DNA from: Nitratireductor sp. ZSWI3
GTDB taxonomy: Bacteria; Pseudomonadota; Alphaproteobacteria; Rhizobiales; Rhizobiaceae
Assembly: GCF_024655565.1 (NCBI RefSeq)
Contig: NZ_JANKOF010000010.1
Span: 1 to 64,000 of the forward strand
DNA length: 64,000 bases
Direction: 5' to 3'
Positions within the stretch are counted from its first letter, which is position 1, and every line of letters starts with the position of its first letter. The position numbers and the translations under genes are program-made. Shown here in pieces: positions 18,013-25,167 of this stretch. Under the pieces are notes generated by a model. The model searched no databases, was not told where the DNA came from, and worked only from the letters and a program-made list of their open reading frames with translations.

Positions 18013-19494
18013 ATGAGCGACCAGACCCTTCTTGCGACCGGCCCGGAAACCGGCCGACTGTCCGACCGGCTGACCTTGCGCCGCCTCATCTGCGGCCTGT
18101 GGCAGGTGGCTGATCTGGAGAAGGACGGCGCGCCGCTTGATCCCGATGCGGCGGCCGATGCTCTTCAGGCTTATGCCGACGCCGGCTTCGACACCTTCGA
18201 CATGGCCGACCATTACGGCAGCGCGGAGCTGATCACCGGCCGCCTGCTGTCCCGCTATCGCGACGATGCACGGCGGCCGCGCGCCTTCACCAAATGGTGC
18301 CCGGAACCCGGACCGATGACCGCCGAAGTGGTGCGCGCCGGGGTGATGGAGCGGCTTGCGCGGCTGGGGGTCGAGAAGGTCGATCTCCTGCAGTTCCACT
18401 GGTGGACCTTCGAGCACCCGGCCTGGCTCGATGCGCTGCACGAGATGACCCGCTTGCGCGAGGAGGGGCTGATCGGCGAGATCGGCGTCACCAATTTCGA
18501 TGCGGCTCATCTGGCCGTCGCGCTGGCGGACGGCATTCCCCTCGTCAGCAACCAGGTTTCGTTTTCGCTGGTCGATCGACGCGCGGCGGGGCCGCTCTCG
18601 GACCTTTGCCGCGCGACGGGCGTCAGGCTCCTTGCCTACGGCACGCTGTGCGGGGGCTTTCTTTCGAACAGATGGCTCGGCAAGGAGGAGCCGGCAGAAA
18701 TCCCCGACTGGAGCCGACAGAAATACAAGCGCTTCATAGACACGGCCGGCGGCTGGGAGGCCTTTCAGGGCATCCTTTCGGCCGCCGACCGGATCGCCAG
18801 GAAACACCGTGTGTCGATCTCCAACGTAGCGACGCGCTGGGTCCTGGAGCATGAATCCGTCGCGGCGGCGATCATCGGCGCCCGGCTCGGCGAGAGCGAA
18901 CACCGCGCCGACAACCTGAAGATCTTCGATTTCGCATTCGACGCGGAAGACCATGAACGGCTGGAGGCGGCTTTCGCCGCAACACGGCCGGTGCCGGGCG
19001 ATTGCGGCGACGAATACAGGCGGCCGCCTTACCTGACGGCCTCGGGCGATCTGAGCCATCATCTCCAGGCGATTCCCTCCGTCTTCACCGCCGAGCCGGT
19101 GCCCGGCCGCAAGAACCGGATGCGCGTTTCCTCAGGCAGCGTCTGGGAAGAATTAGCCGGCTATAGCCGTGCAATGCGCGTCGGTGATTCGATCCGTGTG
19201 TCAGGCACGACGGCCACGCATGGCAGTGACCGCTGCGTCGCCCCGGGCGATCCGGGCGCCCAGGCCACCTACATTCTCGACAAGATCGCCGCCGCGATCC
19301 GGGCGCTTGGCGGATCGATGGACGACGTGGTGCGCACGCGCATCTACCTGCGCGATGCGGCTCATTGGGAACCGGTGTCGCGGGTGCACGGCCGGGTGTT
19401 CGCGCAGATACGCCCGGCCAACACGCTGATCGAGGCCGGCAATCTGGTCGGCGAATACTTGGTCGAGATCGAGGCCGAGGCCGTCGTCGATTGA
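18013..19494 (+). CDS. Aldo/keto reductase fused to a RidA/YjgF-family domain
   Basis: A 493-residue two-domain protein. Residues about 1-345 are an aldo/keto reductase with an intact tetrad (Asp63 and Tyr68 in FDMADHYG, Lys94, His129 in QFHWW). Residues about 375-493 are a YjgF/YER057c/UK114 (RidA) domain with DKIAAAIRALGGSMDDVVRT and the C-terminal LVGEYLVEIEAEAV. The RidA catalytic Arg, normally in a PAR-S/T context, is Asn470 here (PANTLIEAG), so classical imine deaminase activity is doubtful. It is the last gene of the transporter operon, 4 bases after the permease stop. The fusion suggests sequential handling of one metabolite, possibly with the RidA part as a ligand-binding or isomerase-like domain. 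Confidence 0.93.
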   Translation: MSDQTLLATGPETGRLSDRLTLRRLICGLWQVADLEKDGAPLDPDAAADALQAYADAGFDTFDMADHYGSAELITGRLLSRYRDDARRPRAFTKWCPEPGPMTAEVVRAGVMERLARLGVEKVDLLQFHWWTFEHPAWLDALHEMTRLREEGLIGEIGVTNFDAAHLAVALADGIPLVSNQVSFSLVDRRAAGPLSDLCRATGVRLLAYGTLCGGFLSNRWLGKEEPAEIPDWSRQKYKRFIDTAGGWEAFQGILSAADRIARKHRVSISNVATRWVLEHESVAAAIIGARLGESEHRADNLKIFDFAFDAEDHERLEAAFAATRPVPGDCGDEYRRPPYLTASGDLSHHLQAIPSVFTAEPVPGRKNRMRVSSGSVWEELAGYSRAMRVGDSIRVSGTTATHGSDRCVAPGDPGAQATYILDKIAAAIRALGGSMDDVVRTRIYLRDAAHWEPVSRVHGRVFAQIRPANTLIEAGNLVGEYLVEIEAEAVVD

Positions 19495-19542
19495 AGCGCC
19501 GTGCATCCGTCGAACGCACAAAGGGCGCTGCAAGTCTTTGAA
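19495..19542 (+). repeat. Rhizobiales intergenic repeat, copy A
   Basis: The segment starting AGCGCCGTGC, with ACGCACAAAGG and AAGTCTTTGAA further on, matches in inverted orientation the DNA at 23444-23492. Differences are confined to the centre and a few single bases. The copies bracket iorB-iorA. I recall sequences of this type as common intergenic repeats in Mesorhizobium and relatives. Confidence 0.65.
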
Positions 19543-19560
19543 GCTGCGTTTCAGATCGCG

Positions 19561-19591
19561 ATGATTTTGGATTGAATCAATCCAAAATCAT
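19561..19591. repeat. 31-bp perfect palindrome
   Basis: Two 15-bp arms (ATGATTTTGGATTGA / TCAATCCAAAATCAT) surround one central A with no mismatch. The stretch is AT-rich and stands out from its surroundings. It lies between the convergent AKR-RidA and iorB genes, next to the iorB terminator. It may be part of a composite intergenic repeat or a protein-binding site. Confidence 0.8.
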
Positions 19592-19602
19592 AAACGCGAT
19601 CG

Positions 19603-19664
19603 ATTCCAAAAATTAGAGCGGGATGCGGGCGGAAAACCGCTTCACACTTTTCCTCATCCCGCTC
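19603..19664 (-). terminator. Intrinsic-terminator-like repeat at the end of iorB
   Basis: GAGCGGGATG (19616-19625) and CATCCCGCTC (19655-19664) form a perfect 10-bp stem with a smaller internal GCGG-AAAA-CCGC hairpin. Reading leftward, the stem is followed by TAATTTTTGG, a T-rich tract. The right arm overlaps the iorB stop codon. The sequence resembles a terminator-type repeat common in Rhizobiales. Confidence 0.7.
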
Positions 19665-21210
19665 AGTCCGCGTCCAGAGTAGCGATGGTCTTCAGCGCGC
19701 CGTCGAGCATCGTTCCCTTCTCGTCCTTCAGCGCTGCCTCGCGCAGCCTGCGAAGCCAATCTGCCGCGTCGGGACGGCCTTCCAGCGGCTTCAGGCCGGA
19801 CAGGACCCGGTCGAACTTGGAATGCGCCCGCACATGCGTGTCGCTGTAGCCCTTGATCAGGCGGCGGCAGTTCAGGATCTCGACCGCCAGCGCATAATCC
19901 TTCGGGGCCGTGGCCAGCGCCAGCGCATACCAGCGTTCCAGATGCGCCCGCTCCACCTGATGTCGCAGCAGCGAGCGGCGCCAGGGCCGCAGGGTTCCGA
20001 TCAGCCAGAGAGAGCCGAAGCCCAGCAGGCTGTCGGTGCGAATGCGGCGGCCGCGGTTGATGCGCCGGTCGATCCACCCCGCCAGCGCCGGCCGTCCCTC
20101 GATGAAAAGTCCGAGGCGCGCCGGCAACGTCCCGCAGAGCTCCTCGACGCGCGGATGGAAAAACTCCGTCACCTGCAGGACATTCTCGCCGCCGACATTC
20201 ATCTCCCTGCGAATGCGCAGGTCGCGCGCGGTGCGTGTTTTGAGGTCGGCGACACGCAGGATATCGTCGTAGCACATGGCGTTGGCCAGGTGCTTGGCAG
20301 CCGCGGTGGAAAGCGCATGCCCGTGTTCCTCGCCATCCAGTTTCAATGCCTGGTCGACCCGGTCCAGATACTCCGCGCCATAGACAGGATCCTGGTAGTC
20401 GACCACCTTGCGCAGGCCGGCAAGAACCATCGCGCGGACGGGTTCCGGGTAGGCGCCTGCACGAGCCGTCAGCGCATTCCATCGCGCAACGAGCCGCTCC
20501 GGACCCCGCACCGCAATGCCTTTCGGGGCGGCCGCCCCGGCAGCGACGGCGGCGCCTTCTGCTTCGGCACCCGCGGCAGCCCGCTCATAGGCCATGCCGA
20601 AGGCCGCCAGGCTGGCCTTCACGCCGCGGCCCGACGCCCGGATGGTCTCTTCGTAGCTCTCCCGCGGGAAAGGCAGGGCCCCCGAACCGGCCAGGGCGCC
20701 GAACAGGCTGGCGGAGATGACAGATCCTGCCTCGACCGCGATCTTCTCCATGTCGAAGGCGACGTAACGGCTCGCGGCCCGGCGGGCGCTTTCATGGACC
20801 GTTTCGGCATCGGCGCGGCCGTCCCCGGGTTCGATCTTCTCCGAGACGGCGGCGATGCGGTGAGACGAGGCGATGAGCGTGGTGCGATCCGGCGTCACGA
20901 AGCCGCGCATGACGGCGCGTCCGGCCTCCATCAGCTCGGCGGCGATCAGGATGTCCACATCGCCCTGGGCCGGGGAGAGCGCGAAAACCGGCCGGCGGCC
21001 CGTGTCGGGGCACATCTCGACATAGTAGATCGTCGCGCCGGTGCGCTGCGCGACACCGGCCACCGAGGTGGATTGCGCCAGATAGCCGTTGCGCTCCGCG
21101 ACGTCGGTGATCCAGTTGGTCAGCACGCCGCCACCCTGCCCCCCGACCGCCAGCGCGGCGAGCTTGATGATCGTCTGGCCGCTGTGCCTGTTCTTGCCGT
21201 TCGTGACCAT
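19663..21210 (-). CDS. iorB: Indolepyruvate-type 2-oxoacid oxidoreductase, beta-like subunit (long form)
   Basis: A 515-residue protein. The N-terminal ~200 residues are the pyruvate ferredoxin oxidoreductase gamma-type domain (LAALAVGGQGGGVLTNWI, then QSTSVAGVAQRTGATIYYVEM). The rest is a long helical extension (DUF6537-like) found in the long-form subunit of aerobic proteobacteria, much longer than archaeal IorB (about 200 residues). With IorA it would convert an aryl 2-oxoacid such as indolepyruvate to the acyl-CoA and CO2. The ATG at 21210 lies 10 bases after the iorA stop; a GTG one codon earlier is possible. Confidence 0.88.
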   Translation of the reverse strand: MVTNGKNRHSGQTIIKLAALAVGGQGGGVLTNWITDVAERNGYLAQSTSVAGVAQRTGATIYYVEMCPDTGRRPVFALSPAQGDVDILIAAELMEAGRAVMRGFVTPDRTTLIASSHRIAAVSEKIEPGDGRADAETVHESARRAASRYVAFDMEKIAVEAGSVISASLFGALAGSGALPFPRESYEETIRASGRGVKASLAAFGMAYERAAAGAEAEGAAVAAGAAAPKGIAVRGPERLVARWNALTARAGAYPEPVRAMVLAGLRKVVDYQDPVYGAEYLDRVDQALKLDGEEHGHALSTAAAKHLANAMCYDDILRVADLKTRTARDLRIRREMNVGGENVLQVTEFFHPRVEELCGTLPARLGLFIEGRPALAGWIDRRINRGRRIRTDSLLGFGSLWLIGTLRPWRRSLLRHQVERAHLERWYALALATAPKDYALAVEILNCRRLIKGYSDTHVRAHSKFDRVLSGLKPLEGRPDAADWLRRLREAALKDEKGTMLDGALKTIATLDAD

Positions 21211-21220
21211 CACCGCTTTC

Positions 21221-23374
21221 TCAAGCCTCCGCGAAGATCAGGCGGCGCTTCTCACGGCGCCCCTGCAGGAAGCTGGTGATGCCGCGCCGCAGACCATTCA
21301 TGAAACGGTCCCAACGGCCGGGATTGTGCACCACGTCGGCCCGGTAGAAGGACGGGCAGAGCACGGCGGCATCCGCCACCTCACCGCAATTGCCGCAGCC
21401 GACGCATGTGTGGTCGATCGCAGCCACCGGATCGTCGCGCAGCGGATCGTCCAGCGTCTTCACCGACAGCGAGGGACAGCCCGAAAGCCGCATGCAGGCG
21501 TGATCGCCCGTGCACACGTCCTCGTCGACCCCGAAGCGCGGCTTGACCACCCGTTCGCCACCGGCGATCGCCTTGGCGGTCAGCGGCTTCTCGCGCCGCT
21601 GCCGGTTCAGCATGCATTCCGACGAGGCGACGATCACCTTCGGCCCCTTCTCCTGCGTCGTCAGCGCCTCGCGCAGTGCCGCGCGCACCCGCGTGACGTC
21701 GTAGGTGCGATCGATGTGGCGCACCCATTTGACGCCCATGCCCTTCACCGCATCGGTGATCGGGTGCTTGGTGGACTTGGTGCGGTTTTCGGCGCGCGAC
21801 GACAGGATGTCCTGTCCGCCGGTGGCGGCCGAATAGTAGTTGTCGACCACGACGATCACACCGTCGTTCTGGTTGAAGACGGCGTTGCCGATGGAGGAGG
21901 TGAGGCCGTTGTGCCAGAAGCCGCCGTCGCCGACGAAGGAGATCGAGCGCCGCTTGGCATTCGGCGCGTTGAAGGCCGAGGCCGAGGCAGGGCCGAGCCC
22001 GTAGCCCATGGTGGTGGCGCCGAGCTCGAAGGGCGGCATGATGGAGAACAGGTGGCAGCCGATATCCGAGGCGATGTGGTGAGGGCCGAGCTCCTGCTCT
22101 ATCAGCTTGGTGGCGGCGAAGATCGGCCGCTCGGGGCATCCCGTGCAGAAGCCCGGCGGACGACCGGGCACCACCTTGGCGAGGTCGGCGGCAAGCGCGT
22201 TGTCGCCGGACGCGTTCGGCGCCAGAAACTGGGCGGAGAGAAGCTCAGGCGCATGGGCGCGCAGATAGGCGCTCAGCCCGTCGAGCATCACCTGGCCGGT
22301 ATATTCGCCGGCCATCGGCAGCATCTCCTTGCCGAGGATGCGCGTGTCGAGCTCGGCCTTGTGCATCATTGCGGCGATGGCCTGCTCGAGATAGTTGGGC
22401 TGTCCCTCCTCGACGACCAGAACCGAATCCTTGTCTTCGCAAAAGGCGATGACCTCGTCCTCGACCAGCGGATAGACCGCGTTGAGCACATAGAGCGGCA
22501 CATCCGTCTCGCCGTAGACGTCAGCCAGTCCCAGACGCTGCAGGGCACGGATCACCGCATTGTACATGCCGCCTTGCAGGATGATGCCAGCTTTCCCGGA
22601 TGTCGGCCCGAAGAACTCGTTGATCTTGCGCGAGCGGATGAAATCCACCGCCGCCGGCATGCGCTTTTCCACTTTCTCCTTCTCGTGCAGGAAGGACGCG
22701 GGCGGCAGGACGATGCGGTTGGTGTCGCGACGCGGCGCCTCCAGGGCTTCCGCAACAGTCATGGTCGGGCGCTTGTTGTCCTTGGTCTCGAAGCTGCCGG
22801 TCACATGGCAGCTGCGGATGCGCACCATCAGCATGACCGGCGTGTTCGAGGCTTCCGACAGTTCGAAACCGTCCTCGACCGCCTTGACGATGGAGGGCAG
22901 GTTGGCGCGCGGATCGAGCAGCCAGACCTGGCTCTTCATGGCAAAGGGGTGGCTGCGCTCCTGCATGATGGAGGAGCCTTCGCCATAGTCTTCGCCAACG
23001 ATGATGAGGGCGCCGCCGGTGACACCGCCGGAGGCGAGATTGGCCAGCGCGTCCGAGGCCACGTTGAGACCGACGGCCGACTTGAACGTGCAGGCGCCGC
23101 GGATGGGATAATGCACGGAAGCGGCGAGCATGGCCGTGGCCGTGGCCTCGGAGGCACTTGCCTCGAAATGCACGCCGAGCTCGCCGAGGATTTCCTGGGC
23201 GTCGGCCAGCACGTCCATCAGGTGGCTGATGGGCGCGCCCTGATACCCGCCGACATAGCCGACGCCGCATTGCAGAAGCGCCTTGGTGATGGCGAGAATC
23301 CCTTCTCCGTGGAAGGTTTCCCCCGCCCCGAAACGAAGCTTCTCCACCTCCTTCGCGAAAGAACGTTCAGCCAT
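21221..23374 (-). CDS. iorA: Indolepyruvate-type 2-oxoacid oxidoreductase, alpha-like subunit with ferredoxin domain
   Basis: A 717-residue thiamine-diphosphate enzyme. It has an N-terminal pyrimidine-binding domain (GYQGAPISHLMDV; ASASEATATAMLAASVHYP), a middle segment with Cys410 and Cys413 in CTGCPERP, a ThDP/Mg domain (GDGGFWHNG at 482-490, VVDNYYSAATGG near 509-520) and a C-terminal two-cluster ferredoxin domain. The second cluster motif is complete (Cys657, 660, 663, 673). The first reads Cys621-x2-Asp624-x2-Cys627-x5-Cys633: one Cys is replaced by Asp. The enzyme is expected to oxidise an aryl pyruvate with CoA. It is cotranscribed with iorB. Confidence 0.92.
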   Translation of the reverse strand: MAERSFAKEVEKLRFGAGETFHGEGILAITKALLQCGVGYVGGYQGAPISHLMDVLADAQEILGELGVHFEASASEATATAMLAASVHYPIRGACTFKSAVGLNVASDALANLASGGVTGGALIIVGEDYGEGSSIMQERSHPFAMKSQVWLLDPRANLPSIVKAVEDGFELSEASNTPVMLMVRIRSCHVTGSFETKDNKRPTMTVAEALEAPRRDTNRIVLPPASFLHEKEKVEKRMPAAVDFIRSRKINEFFGPTSGKAGIILQGGMYNAVIRALQRLGLADVYGETDVPLYVLNAVYPLVEDEVIAFCEDKDSVLVVEEGQPNYLEQAIAAMMHKAELDTRILGKEMLPMAGEYTGQVMLDGLSAYLRAHAPELLSAQFLAPNASGDNALAADLAKVVPGRPPGFCTGCPERPIFAATKLIEQELGPHHIASDIGCHLFSIMPPFELGATTMGYGLGPASASAFNAPNAKRRSISFVGDGGFWHNGLTSSIGNAVFNQNDGVIVVVDNYYSAATGGQDILSSRAENRTKSTKHPITDAVKGMGVKWVRHIDRTYDVTRVRAALREALTTQEKGPKVIVASSECMLNRQRREKPLTAKAIAGGERVVKPRFGVDEDVCTGDHACMRLSGCPSLSVKTLDDPLRDDPVAAIDHTCVGCGNCGEVADAAVLCPSFYRADVVHNPGRWDRFMNGLRRGITSFLQGRREKRRLIFAEA

Positions 23375-23399
23375 CAGGGGTCTCCCATTGCTCGCCTGT

Positions 23400-23497
23400 G
23401 CTCTTGAGCATCGGCCCGAAAACCGGAAAGCACGATGCGCAGATTCGAAGACTTACAGCGTCCTTTGTGCGTCCTAATGGGCGCACGGCGCTGTAAA
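23400..23497 (-). repeat. Rhizobiales intergenic repeat, copy B
   Basis: Almost the whole gap between iorA and the MarR gene is repeat-like. 23444-23492 is an inverted counterpart of 19495-19542, and the adjoining GAGCATCGGCCCGAAAACCG resembles another common Rhizobiales intergenic module. The CAGCG...CGCTG arms could form a long hairpin, which may terminate MarR transcription before iorA or give processing of a joint message. Confidence 0.6.
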
Positions 23498-23514
23498 GGC
23501 CGTGCCGCCGGCGG

Positions 23515-23997
23515 TTAGAAGTCATGCTTGCGGATGTTGCCGAGGATCTTCTGAAGCGTTCCGATGAAGGCCGCGTATTCCGCATCGTCGATTCCCTGGA
23601 ACATCTGCTCAAAGGCCGCATGCATCGCCGGCCAGGCCCGGTTGAACTCTTCCCGGCCGCTGTCGGTCAGGAAGATCTTGCGGGCACGACTGTCGTCCTG
23701 GCAGGCCTCACGCCGGACAAGCCCCTGTGCTTCCAGTGCATCGAGCGTCCGGCTCATCGTCGATTGCTCGATGACGGTGTAGACCGACAGTTCGTTGATC
23801 GTCATGCCGTCGCCGACGGCAAGCACCGCCAAAGCGCGCACCTGCGGAACCGTCAGCTCCTGCTTGCGCAAGTCGAGCCGCAGGCTGGCGTTGTAGCGCC
23901 CCATGATCCGGTTCATCAGATAGGGCGCGAATTGTTGCAGGCCGATCTGCCCCAGCGTCGCGATGCGCAGAGTCTTGTTGTCGGAACGCTGATCCAT
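23515..23997 (-). CDS. MarR family transcriptional regulator
   Basis: A 160-residue MarR protein. The winged helix is recognisable at LRKQELTVPQVRALAVLA, then MTINELSVYTVIEQSTMSRTLDALEAQGLV as the recognition region and DDSRARKIFLTDSG as the wing. The start is the ATG at 23997; a TTG directly before it is possible. It lies between the cyclase gene (45 bases upstream, same strand) and iorAB (140 bases downstream), so it probably controls this block in response to an aromatic acid or related ligand. Confidence 0.92.
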   Translation of the reverse strand: MDQRSDNKTLRIATLGQIGLQQFAPYLMNRIMGRYNASLRLDLRKQELTVPQVRALAVLAVGDGMTINELSVYTVIEQSTMSRTLDALEAQGLVRREACQDDSRARKIFLTDSGREEFNRAWPAMHAAFEQMFQGIDDAEYAAFIGTLQKILGNIRKHDF

Positions 23998-24042
23998 CAA
24001 ACTGTTACCGCTCGCTTCGTTGTTCGCCGTGCCATGGCAGGT

Positions 24043-24831
24043 TTAATTCCTTGCCACCAGCGCCAGAACGCGACAGGGGCTGCCGGTGCCGTGCTCGATC
24101 TTGAGCGGGGCAGCGATCAGGATCGCGCCTTTCGGCGGCAGCTTGTCGAGATTCGCCAGGCTGGCGAGGCCGTATCGATTGGCCTGGTGCATCAGGTTGT
24201 GGGCCGGGAAGGGCGGCTCCATGCCGCCGGCCTGGCCGGCATCGGTGCCGATCGTCTCGCTGCCCCAGCCGACGATCCCCTTGTCGATCAGATAGCGGAT
24301 CGCCTCCGGCGTCGGTCCTGGAGAATGCGGGCCGTTCTCGTCGGCATTCAGGAAATCCGCCTCGGAGCCGTTGCGCTTGTACCAATCGCTGCGCAGCACG
24401 ACCCACTCACCCGCCTCGATCTCGCCATGCTCGGCTTCCCACGCCTCGATGTGGTCCACCGTCAGGAGAAAATCGTTGTTCTCGGCCACTTCCCGCGAGC
24501 AATCGATCACATTGACCGGCGCGACGAAGTTCTGCGGGGCAATGGTGTCCGTCGCCCCGTCGGGAAAGTCGCGCCCGGTGATCCAGTGGATCGGTGCATC
24601 AAAATGCGTTCCCGAGTGCTCGCCGAGCTTGAGCCAGTTCCAGGCCCACCAGGGACCCTTGTCGTCATACTCGGAGATCTTGTGTATTTCGATCTTCGGC
24701 GTATCGACCGCCAGCTCCGGCGGCAGCTTGAGAAGCGGCGTGTTGGGGCCGAGCACCGCGGAAAGATCAACCACTTCGATCTTGCCGGAAAGCAGGTCAC
24801 CGGCGAATTGAGCAAGGACGGACTGACTCAT
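24043..24831 (-). CDS. Cyclase-family metal hydrolase (isatin hydrolase / kynurenine formamidase-like)
   Basis: A 262-residue member of the cyclase family (PF04199). The metal motif HSGTHFDAPIH (His72, His76, Asp78, His82) is complete. The C-terminal half carries GWGSETIGTDAGQAGGMEPP and HNLMHQANRYGL, which remind me of Mn-dependent isatin hydrolases more than of KynB. The ATG at 24831 has a very strong GGAGGAG. Such enzymes open a cyclic amide or cleave an N-formyl group. Beside an indolepyruvate-type oxidoreductase, a step in indole or tryptophan-derived aromatic breakdown is plausible. The exact substrate is not determined by sequence. Confidence 0.88.
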   Translation of the reverse strand: MSQSVLAQFAGDLLSGKIEVVDLSAVLGPNTPLLKLPPELAVDTPKIEIHKISEYDDKGPWWAWNWLKLGEHSGTHFDAPIHWITGRDFPDGATDTIAPQNFVAPVNVIDCSREVAENNDFLLTVDHIEAWEAEHGEIEAGEWVVLRSDWYKRNGSEADFLNADENGPHSPGPTPEAIRYLIDKGIVGWGSETIGTDAGQAGGMEPPFPAHNLMHQANRYGLASLANLDKLPPKGAILIAAPLKIEHGTGSPCRVLALVARN

Positions 24832-25167
24832 CTTTTCTCCTCCCAGGTCGGCATGGACGCAACGGACGCCACGCTTCTTTGCTGTCAGCCTAAAAGGAAA
24901 TGAATGCATATGCAATTATCTTTGTGAGCGTGCCGTTTTGGCCGCATGCACAAGGGTGCACATGCCTCGGTCCTGAAGTGCGCGTTTTCCCATCGGTGGC
25001 CTTAATCAGCTGGCCGCGTAAAACAATATGCAGATGAATAAAACCGGAAGCCAGCGAGAACATCCGTACGAATGGATGAACGGATGAACAAGCCTTCTCT
25101 CCTCGTCCGAAAGCCCTTCGCCCAACGGGTGGATGCCCGGTCGGTTTTCCTGTGATATTGAGCACCT
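24832..25167. other. 336-bp gap between the cyclase gene and holA
   Basis: No gene is supported here. It contains the upstream region of the cyclase gene with the TGCATATGCA palindrome (listed separately) and a short direct repeat of CGGATGAA. In many Rhizobiales lptE would lie immediately upstream of holA. I find no recognisable lptE remnant. Confidence 0.6.
24903..24916. promoter_or_regulatory. Candidate MarR operator upstream of the cyclase gene
   Basis: A perfect 10-bp palindrome TGCATATGCA (24905-24914) within AATGCATATGCAAT lies about 75 bases upstream of the cyclase start. Its AT-rich symmetry and size fit a MarR-family site and a MarR gene is immediately downstream. Binding is inferred. 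Confidence 0.4.

Noticed and set aside
21089-23407. A 772-codon frame antisense to iorA
   Set aside because: It mirrors iorA codon periodicity and has no recognisable domain.
10655-24831. Integrative element or genomic island with att sites
   Set aside because: No integrase, transposase or duplicated tRNA end is present. The tRNA-Ala at 9034 is intact, and I found no 3'-end copy of it at the far boundary.
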